Part shown: positions 9,743-17,100 of the stretch, piece by piece
How the letters are laid out: every line of letters begins with the position of its first letter
How positions within the stretch are numbered: position 1 is the first letter of the stretch
IMG/VR virus record: IMGVR_UViG_3300013132_000040
Span: 1 to 64,000 of that record
DNA: 64,000 nucleotides
Direction: 5' to 3' (one strand)
Source of the DNA: a virus
The notes under the pieces: model-generated
Told to the model about the DNA's origin: nothing
The model's input: only the letters and a program-made list of their open reading frames with translations
Database searches by the model: none
Made by a program: the position numbers and the translations under genes

Positions 9743-10642
9743 ATGGCTCATTTTAATATGTCTATTAAAGATTTCTTAAATAGCGGATCAATTGCATCTA
9801 AGGTAGTTGAGAATCAAAAAAATTATACGCCAACAGGTAAGCAGCAAGCGCTAGTTACTTCCGAGTCTAAAGACACAACACCCAAGAAAGGCCTAACAAC
9901 GGCTAGTGTTTCAGACATCCTTCAAAATCAACTGCTTTTTAAAGACCAGGCTTTTGTAAGTTCGCAATTTAATGAAGTTTTATCAAAAGAAATGTCTACA
10001 CTTTTAAGTTTGTCGATTGATGGCCAGAAGGCGAATCTGTCTAGGGGTACTGCCAGCTTGGTCGCCTATGATGTATCGCTTAAAAGTAGGCCAGGTCAAA
10101 TTCTTTTAGAAAATATGACAGGCTTTTCAAGCGGTTCCCCATCTGTTGCGTCGAGACCGACACCGAGTGGCTTTGTCTTTCCTTTGCAATCGACTAAAAC
10201 AACGATTAGGCGCGGATTAGATGGGGCAAAGTGGTCTTCCGAAAACCAGGCAAACACCCATCATAGCTACAACGCTGCCGACATATTCGCTGAACCGGGG
10301 ACTATAGTCGTCGCTGCTATGGGTGGTAAAGTAATATCAGTTAATAATTCTGGCGGAACATTCGGTTCAAGTGTTAGGATAGAGGGTCAGGATGGTTATT
10401 GGTATTACTATACACATATGGGCTCAGGTACTATTTCAGTGACATTAAATCAACAAGTAGCGTCAGGCGCCGTGCTGGGTAGGGTGGGTGTTTCGTCTGA
10501 GGCGCAAAATACTACACCGCATTTGCATTTTGATATAAGTCCACAAGAAAATGGTTTTTCTAGAGGGTATGGTTTTGCAAACGGCCCACTTATTAATCCA
10601 CAACCATGGCTCATTGAGGCTTTTCAACTTTTACCGGAGTGA
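9743..10642 (+). CDS. Tail-associated M23-type endopeptidase
   Basis: A 299-residue protein, third member of the tandem set. The N-terminal ~130 residues match those of the two preceding genes in order and spacing ('NYTPTGKQQAL', 'GLTTASVSDILQNQLLFK', 'QFNEVLSK'). The C-terminal part (~150-290) is an M23 metallopeptidase-like domain with 'HHSYNAADIF' (His and Asp zinc ligands in a spaced variant), 'YYYTHMGSG' and 'PHLHFDI' (HxH). It is expected to cut peptidoglycan cross-links. It is separated from the previous gene by only 10 bases and no signal peptide is visible. Context in the baseplate cluster suggests delivery with the virion. Unlike its neighbour, all expected ligand residues can be seen, so it is the better candidate for an active enzyme. 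Confidence 0.87.
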   Translation: MAHFNMSIKDFLNSGSIASKVVENQKNYTPTGKQQALVTSESKDTTPKKGLTTASVSDILQNQLLFKDQAFVSSQFNEVLSKEMSTLLSLSIDGQKANLSRGTASLVAYDVSLKSRPGQILLENMTGFSSGSPSVASRPTPSGFVFPLQSTKTTIRRGLDGAKWSSENQANTHHSYNAADIFAEPGTIVVAAMGGKVISVNNSGGTFGSSVRIEGQDGYWYYYTHMGSGTISVTLNQQVASGAVLGRVGVSSEAQNTTPHLHFDISPQENGFSRGYGFANGPLINPQPWLIEAFQLLPE

Positions 10643-10644
10643 CT

Positions 10645-11022
10645 ATGCAACTATCAAACAATCCAAAGTTTAATTCGTATATAGAATCAAAAATACAGAC
10701 CTCTGATGAAACCCGTAATATTGATAGGTTTGGTGTGATACTTTCTTATAACCCAATAACTAATACGGCTACTGTTTTAATGTCATCTCCGAATACAGAA
10801 ACAGCGGGTGACATACTGGAGAATGTGCCATGCCCTGTTTTTATGGGTATTCAGATGGCTGCCCCAGAACCTGGTCGCCCATGTTGGGTTTGCTTTAAGG
10901 GCAACAGGGGAGAAAAATATCCTATGATAAGCCATTATTTCAATCACAACTACGAAAAATATGATTACCAAAGGCATACGGTAGCTTCAAGTGGCATTCC
11001 GTACTATATGTTGAGTATGTAA
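10645..11022 (+). CDS. Small baseplate protein, possible OB-fold spike base
   Basis: A 125-residue protein with no strong family signature. A GTG at 10639 could also start it, but GGAG at 10636-10639 lies five bases before the ATG at 10645, so that ATG is preferred. The middle ('DRFGVILSYNP' to 'GRPCWVCFKGNRGEKYPMI') has the alternating beta pattern and 'P.PG....V.F.G' spacing seen in N-terminal OB-type domains of tail spike or gpV-like proteins. That is inference from pattern only. The next gene looks like a short beta-repeat tip, so the two could be a split version of a gpV/gp5-like spike. The preceding gene's stop overlaps the region just upstream, consistent with one operon. Confidence 0.6.
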   Translation: MQLSNNPKFNSYIESKIQTSDETRNIDRFGVILSYNPITNTATVLMSSPNTETAGDILENVPCPVFMGIQMAAPEPGRPCWVCFKGNRGEKYPMISHYFNHNYEKYDYQRHTVASSGIPYYMLSM

Positions 11023-11023
11023 A

Positions 11024-11374
11024 ATGGAATTCCAAAGACCAACAGAACTTCTTCTTCAAAAAAATCGTTTTACGAGTACAGAAGTCGGTTTAACTCATCA
11101 AACTACCCCTTCTTATATCAGACTTTGTGATAATGGGGACATAGAAATTATGGCATCTGAAGGTGTCGGTATAGTGTTGCATGCGGCGAATAGGAGCGTT
11201 ACTATCATAGCTGATAGCATAAAGTTTATGACGAAGGACGATGGTTTAAAGTGGAATGATAAGCACTTTAATTCTAATTCTTCAGAATGGACTGAACCCG
11301 CCCTCCTTAAAAAGGAAGTGGGCGAAATGTTAGGCGTTTTTGATGGTGTCGACGATTATATTGGTGAACTCTAA
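11024..11374 (+). CDS. Small spike-tip-like baseplate protein
   Basis: A 116-residue protein. Residues ~25-85 alternate short polar and hydrophobic stretches ('YIRLCDNGDIEIMA', 'GIVLHAANRSVTIIADSIKF'), a pattern seen in beta-helical or beta-prism tips of phage spikes. No catalytic motif is present. It starts one base after the preceding stop and its own stop overlaps the next ATG. Lying between a possible OB-domain protein and the gp25 homologue, it most likely belongs to the central spike. The call rests on pattern and context; a minor tail protein of another kind is possible. Confidence 0.55.
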   Translation: MEFQRPTELLLQKNRFTSTEVGLTHQTTPSYIRLCDNGDIEIMASEGVGIVLHAANRSVTIIADSIKFMTKDDGLKWNDKHFNSNSSEWTEPALLKKEVGEMLGVFDGVDDYIGEL

Positions 11375-11754
11375 TGGATTTATACTTTTCGGAATCTGGA
11401 GACCTAAAGCTGACACCGACAAAAGATATTGCTTTAACCGATTCCGATTGGCGAGATAACGCACAGAAAGCTTATATCATACTGCAAACTACACCTGGTG
11501 ATTTCACTCTGTACCCCAGGCTCGGTGCAGAACTTTCTAGACTTTATGGTTTACCACAATCTAAGGAAACTGGTGATCTTGGTATCAAAATTATAGAAGA
11601 GGCATTAACCAGGTCTAATACTTTTAATTCCTCAAGTTTAAGTATAAAAGCAATTCCAACTGGCCCTCAAACTATACGTTTTGATATATATGTGGTTAGT
11701 GGCGTTAAGAAAAATATGATGATTTCTATACAGCAAGATTTGGGGCTGATATAA
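11374..11754 (+). CDS. gp25-like baseplate wedge protein
   Basis: A 126-residue protein of the size of the T4 gp25 / P2 gpW family. It has the family's order of features: an N-terminal short strand ('GDLKLTPTKDIAL'), then 'DNAQKAYIILQTTPGDFTLYP', 'GAELSRLYG', and a helix ending 'IEEALTRSN' before a C-terminal beta part. In known contractile tails gp25 joins the inner baseplate wedge to the sheath. The start overlaps the preceding stop and the gpJ-like gene follows two bases after its stop, the usual order in contractile phages. This is one of the surest functional calls in the tail region and marks the phage as a myovirus. Confidence 0.9.
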   Translation: MDLYFSESGDLKLTPTKDIALTDSDWRDNAQKAYIILQTTPGDFTLYPRLGAELSRLYGLPQSKETGDLGIKIIEEALTRSNTFNSSSLSIKAIPTGPQTIRFDIYVVSGVKKNMMISIQQDLGLI

Positions 11755-11755
11755 A

Positions 11756-12898
11756 ATGACTGTTTACTTTAAAAAAACTCATGACCAAATAATGAGAGAG
11801 GCACTTGCTAAGATAGAGCGCAATACTCCCATAAACGCAACTAACCCTGGGTCCGTAGCTAGAGCAATGACAGAGGCGATAACAACTGAACTCGGCGCTT
11901 ATTACGATGTTTTAGATTTTAACATAACTCAATCATTAGTTTCAAGTGCAACTGGTTCAGCCCTCGATCGTTTGGCTTCCCTATATAACATTAGTAGGAA
12001 AACGGTAGGTAGAGTTGCTAGGGCTGAGCAGAGGGTCGGAAGTTTTTATTTTTACCTTGATTCAACCTACGAATCGCCAGTCGTGATCCCCGCCGGTACG
12101 CGCGTTTTCACGGATAACGTCGGCTATGTTGGTAGGCAGCTTGTTTTTACCACTAATAACGAAGTTATAATACCTCCAGGTTCTTTAAGGGGCTATGTTT
12201 CAATAACTCCTGAATTTGCGGATGGAGTCTTTAGCGCACCTGTCGATACGTTAACTGCGCATAATTTCCTGGCTCCGAGTAATGTTGTCGTACGCTGCAC
12301 AAACGCTAAGGAAATTACAGCTTCCGAAGGGTATGAAAGAGATTCGGATTTTAGGGTAAGGGTTTTAAAGGGTATAAGGGTTGCCTCTTCGGGTACAATG
12401 GAAGCGGTACGTTTTGCCGCGCTTAATGTAAGTGGCGTTCGTGACGTAAGAGTTAGGCAAGCACCTTATGGGTTGGGTTCTTTTGAGCTTTTAATAGTGC
12501 CTGAACAGGCAGATTTGATTTCTTCTATCATAGTAGAAGTAAAGACTGCTGTAGATAGGGTTAGGCCACTTGGTGTAACAATGTTTATGAGAACGCCAGT
12601 TTTGCGACCCTTGCAGCTTCAGGTGTCTGTCTTGAGCAATTCTACCTCATCTCCGGAGTATGGAAATCTGACGGATCGTGTATCAACTGCGGTTGAGCGC
12701 TATTTGAACACGCTAATGCCTGGTGATACTATAGTCTACAATAAGTTAATACAGGCAATGATGGATTCGTCTGGTATAATTAAAGATATTCAAGTTTTAC
12801 GTTATGCGCCTAATGGCGTAGATTCAATTAAAAGAAATTATACCCCTAAGGATTATGAGCAAATAATTCCGGGTAATATTCAAGTTTCGTTAGCCTAA
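11756..12898 (+). CDS. gpJ-like baseplate wedge protein
   Basis: A 380-residue protein matching baseplate J family proteins in length and layout: an N-terminal helical start ('HDQIMREALAKIERNTPINAT'-like opening), 'GSALDRLASLYNISRK' near residue 65, a central beta domain with 'IPAGTRVFTDN', then 'ASEGYERDSDFRVRV' and 'MEAVRFAALNVSGVRDVRV'. The family forms wedge arms around the hub in P2- and T4-like tails. It follows the gp25-like gene by two bases, the standard arrangement. The C-terminus carries 'VERYLNTLMPGDTIVYNKLIQAM', again typical. I see nothing unusual in it. Confidence 0.92.
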   Translation: MTVYFKKTHDQIMREALAKIERNTPINATNPGSVARAMTEAITTELGAYYDVLDFNITQSLVSSATGSALDRLASLYNISRKTVGRVARAEQRVGSFYFYLDSTYESPVVIPAGTRVFTDNVGYVGRQLVFTTNNEVIIPPGSLRGYVSITPEFADGVFSAPVDTLTAHNFLAPSNVVVRCTNAKEITASEGYERDSDFRVRVLKGIRVASSGTMEAVRFAALNVSGVRDVRVRQAPYGLGSFELLIVPEQADLISSIIVEVKTAVDRVRPLGVTMFMRTPVLRPLQLQVSVLSNSTSSPEYGNLTDRVSTAVERYLNTLMPGDTIVYNKLIQAMMDSSGIIKDIQVLRYAPNGVDSIKRNYTPKDYEQIIPGNIQVSLA

Positions 12899-12912
12899 GG
12901 AAGGTTAAATAA

Positions 12913-14094
12913 GTGAGAGTTTGTGCAGGCCCGGATTGTGCGGAAGAGTTCGATCCTATAGTCCATAATCAGAAGTATTGTGGTCCGGTTTGTAAGAGAG
13001 CCGCAGAAAATGCGGCCAAAAGGAAAGCGTTTACAGAAGACGTTGCTCAAGCAGTGGTAAAAAGTGTAGCCCCTGCGTATATGGGAATAGAGAATGAAGA
13101 AGGGCGAATAGACTTTTTGCAAAAAGAAGTTATTAGACTTTCTCGTTTGGCTGATAAGCGCAAATCTGTAAAAGATGAGATTGTTGATGTCACCTATCAG
13201 GCAGCATTTGACGCTTTTGCTGATTTCGAACTGCCACCAGTTAAAAAGCCTGTTTTTGGCAAGTCGGGCGTTGGTGAAGAAGAAGTTGCCGTAGCTGTAT
13301 GCGCAGATTGGCAGCTGGGTAAAGTGACTCCAACCTATAATTCTGACATATGCAGAGATAGAATAGATATTTTTGGTGACAAAATTATCCGTATAACCGA
13401 AATGCAAAGGGCCGATCACCCCGTTAAAAAAATACATCTCTGGCTTTTAGGTGATATTGTAGAAGGTGAAGAAATATTTGCGGGCCAAAGCCACTTGCTA
13501 GATTCTAGTCTCTATAAACAAGTAGGGGTAAATGGCCCAGAAATAATATCTGAACTAATACTTAAACTACTGACAAGTTTTGAGAACGTACATGTAGTTG
13601 GTGTTATAGGTAACCATGGCGCAATTGGTGGGCGTAGCAGGAGGGACTATAATGGCGAAACCAACATGGATAGACTACTTTATAAAATTGTAGAGTATAT
13701 TTTCAAAGATGAACCAAGAGTCACTTTTGATATACCAGATGGTGATGGCGAAAGAAACTTTTATGCTGTCGATAACATAGGTCTTTATTCTACCTTGCTA
13801 ATACACGGAGACCAGTTTCCGCCTCCTTCCACTACGCATGCATATTATAAGAAAGTGATGGGCTGGAAAGATGGTGCAATACCAGAGACTTTTCAGGATG
13901 TATACATGGGGCATTATCATCAGAATGCAAAAATGACTTTAGGTCAAACTATTCTTAGGGTTTCTGGCTCTCCAGAGAGTTACAATACATATGCGCAGGA
14001 AGTTTTGGCGGCAATGGGAAGGCCATCTCAGCCACTATTATTCGTCCACCCAGTCAACGGTGTCACTGGAGAGTATACTGTTTGGCTAGATTAA
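12913..14094 (+). CDS. Calcineurin-like metallophosphoesterase with N-terminal zinc finger
   Basis: A 393-residue protein starting at GTG with AAGGAAGG in front. Residues 4-27 carry Cys-x4-Cys-x13-Cys-x3-Cys, a small zinc site. From about residue 130 the five metallophosphoesterase motifs appear in order: 'ADWQLGK' (His replaced by Gln in the DxH motif), 'LLGDIVEGE', 'GVIGNHGA', 'LIHGDQF' and 'MGHYHQNA'. This is the fold of Mre11/SbcD nucleases and many phosphatases. Substrate cannot be told from sequence. It lies inside the baseplate cluster, after the gpJ-like gene and before a giant tail protein, which is an odd place for a DNA enzyme. It could be a virion component or merely co-transcribed. 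The same style of zinc finger recurs in the nuclease gene at 58,224. Confidence 0.88.
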   Translation: MRVCAGPDCAEEFDPIVHNQKYCGPVCKRAAENAAKRKAFTEDVAQAVVKSVAPAYMGIENEEGRIDFLQKEVIRLSRLADKRKSVKDEIVDVTYQAAFDAFADFELPPVKKPVFGKSGVGEEEVAVAVCADWQLGKVTPTYNSDICRDRIDIFGDKIIRITEMQRADHPVKKIHLWLLGDIVEGEEIFAGQSHLLDSSLYKQVGVNGPEIISELILKLLTSFENVHVVGVIGNHGAIGGRSRRDYNGETNMDRLLYKIVEYIFKDEPRVTFDIPDGDGERNFYAVDNIGLYSTLLIHGDQFPPPSTTHAYYKKVMGWKDGAIPETFQDVYMGHYHQNAKMTLGQTILRVSGSPESYNTYAQEVLAAMGRPSQPLLFVHPVNGVTGEYTVWLD

Positions 14095-14106
14095 TTTAAG
14101 GCCTAA

Positions 14107-17100
14107 ATGAAGACTTATTATTTAAGGTTAAAGGATGTAGATTTTTCGTTTACCGGTGGACGCTGGGTTAGTGGCGTTATCGACTTGTACGATAACGAAA
14201 GCACAATGTCTATGGCTACGCCTTCTTACGTGAACTACAGTACCGTCACTAGTTCGTATGGAACCAACCTTTTGGGCGATGATACATGGACTGGTTTCAA
14301 TATAGTAGACGACTCTGCAAGCCCTAATATAGTAACTGAATCTGGATACATTAAAGATGGCCGGTTTGTTGATACAAGCGGGAAAATTAATGTTACTACT
14401 TGGGAAGTTGTTTATAACAATTTTTCCTTTAGTGAAGTAAGTGCTTCAATTTCTTTTTATTATACGGATCTTTCGACCTTAAACTTTCCCGAAGAGTGGC
14501 CAAAAGTCGGCCCGTTAAAAAATAATAAAGGCATATATATACCCAACTGCCCAAGGTATGCTCGTTTTATAGTTGATTTTGAGTCAGAAAAAGATTTAAC
14601 TGGTATTAGTTTTGATCTTTATGTTAAGGTAAGAATTGAAAAACCGGTAATATCCCCGCTGTATGGTAGGACAAGAGGGATTCTTAGGAAGTTTCCCGAA
14701 TGGATGGAGTTAAGGAAGGATAGCGAAGATTCTTCTACACCAAGCCTAGCCACTCCAACCACTGTTGCGGGTTCTTTTATTAATGCGATAGCGGGGGAAT
14801 GGCTTGAAGACCTCGTAGAGACTGTTGGTTATGTACAGCTTCAGTCATTTATAGAAACTGCCGATACTGGACAGGTTGCTTGGGTATACGTCGCTGATGG
14901 CGTACCAACGCTATTCGCAAGGGCTATCGGGGATGGCACGATATTGTCGCGTGCCGCTGATGTCGTTGAATTTACTAAAGCGGCAGATGATAGCGATATA
15001 TTTTACTGGGATGAAGATAAGAGAATTATCTACACCAGAAAACTTTATCAATATTTCCAAATTGACGATACCAAATACGAGCAAAACGCAAGTCAAGTTT
15101 GGAACTGGTTTGACGAACACGGCTTATCTCTTGACCTTGAGCGCCACACGTCGGAAAGCAATGATTCATATAAAAAGAGAATTATTGATGTCTACAGGAA
15201 TAAGCCGGGCGTTGGGATTGAGGCATTTAAACTAGCTTTGAGGCGTGAGCTCAATTTATGGCTCTATGAAGGTGCAACACCTGATTCAAATTACCTCGGT
15301 GCCACTCCTGAGGTCCTAGAAGTTAAAGACCTTTTTAATGACGAATCTTTTGTCTTTCCAAACGGAATGCCAAAAGATAAGTTTATTAAACTTGTTGATG
15401 ATCTAGCAGTTAAGTACCCAACAACTTGGGGTTACTTTAGGTGGGACCAAGCCTACTGGGATATAGATGGCGATGATTCCTTGGGATATGGGCTTTTGCC
15501 CTATCAATATGATCCGGGTCATTTATCTAACGAGAGTACTCAGTCTGGTGTTGGCGATGACCTGGACCTCTACTTGTACAAGCCCAAAGTTAATACTGGT
15601 GTAAAAGAGTTTGATTTGTCAGTGGTTGCCAAGGGTTACACATTGACCTATGTTAATGATTATGCTCCAATTAACTTTTTGATCGATGTTTATGGACGTG
15701 CAGAAAAAAGCGTATATTCTACAGATAAAACAGAATTTCCTATGAATTTTGTTGCAACCATGTCTGACGGGAAACAATATAGGGCAAATTTAGATGTAAA
15801 TATTGATAAAGCAATATCGAACGAAGATCCTGGTTTTCTTGGGGCTTCTGCAACGGTTCCATTGGTTGAAATCGATAAGCTTTTCCCCCAAATAAATTGG
15901 TACGATGATGAACTCCAGAGATATTCCAATTCTTATGCGTCTAGCATGCAAACGAAGTTGGCCGATATAACAGGCACTTACGTATTTCAAATGCCTAGGA
16001 ACTCTATTTTCAATTCAAGCAATCCCAAACTTCAGATCGGACAATCAATATCTCTTTATTCGGGTTCTTCCTATATATTTGGGACAATAAAAAATATATC
16101 ACAGTCTTCCAGTTTTTATCCCGACGAAATAGACCTTTTTGATTACCTTACGGTTGAGGATATAACGTACAGTGGAGATATAACTTCCTCAAACTGGACT
16201 ATACCCTGGTATATTTATCTCCTTAACACAGATGCCACTCCAACTTTTATGTTGTCCAATATGAAAGTTGGTTTTGGCAAGTATGAATTAATACCTAATA
16301 CAATAGTGCAAAGTCACAACTCGGTAAAAATGTTCTTTGAAAACCCAAATTCATATTACGTTGTATTTGGCCTTTCTGCTGGATCGTTAAATACTGCAAC
16401 TCCATCTGTGACTAAGGACATGGACATAGTCTTGCATCGTCTGAGTGCACAAATAATGGGTACTGTATATCATGTAGATTCTGATCCGGACGATTCAACT
16501 TATTCCGGCATAAGTAGTTCACAATCAATTAATTTAACAACTCTCACGGTTGGCGCAAGTTTGACTTTCGCTATTTCTAGTCATGTTAAGTTTGCGGTTG
16601 GCAACAAAATTAAGGTTACTCACTCATCCAACTCTAGCAATTATTTTACTGCTACTATAACCCAGAAACTATCTGGTCCAAGTAGGTTAACCGTAACCGT
16701 GTTAAGCAAATCTGGTTCGGGTACCAGTATTGATTCTTGGTCAATTACTCCAATTTGGGATGAGGTAATAAGCGAGGCTAAAAGTATTGCCGCATTGTCG
16801 TCTTATGATGAGTATATTATTGTTCATTTGTCTTCTGTTTCGGGAGATTGGATGGAAACTGATGGTTGGGAAATTTGGAGTAATGGGTATTTTGGTTTTG
16901 ACAATTATCCTAGTGAAAATCTGACAGCATACTTAAGTGACGATTTATATAAAGCTACACCATCTCATTATCTAGAGGCACAAAGTGCTACTCCGGGTAC
17001 GTATTTAAATAGTGATCTTAAATCTTTCCCTTCTGTAGTGGTTGGTTTGGAAGATTATTCAATTATAGAAAATTACCCCTGGGAATCTGAAGCTCAGTCC

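Noticed and set aside
12895-13437. A 180-codon minus-strand frame opposite the phosphoesterase
   Set aside because: Shadow of a gene with clear motifs; no promoter or ribosome site.
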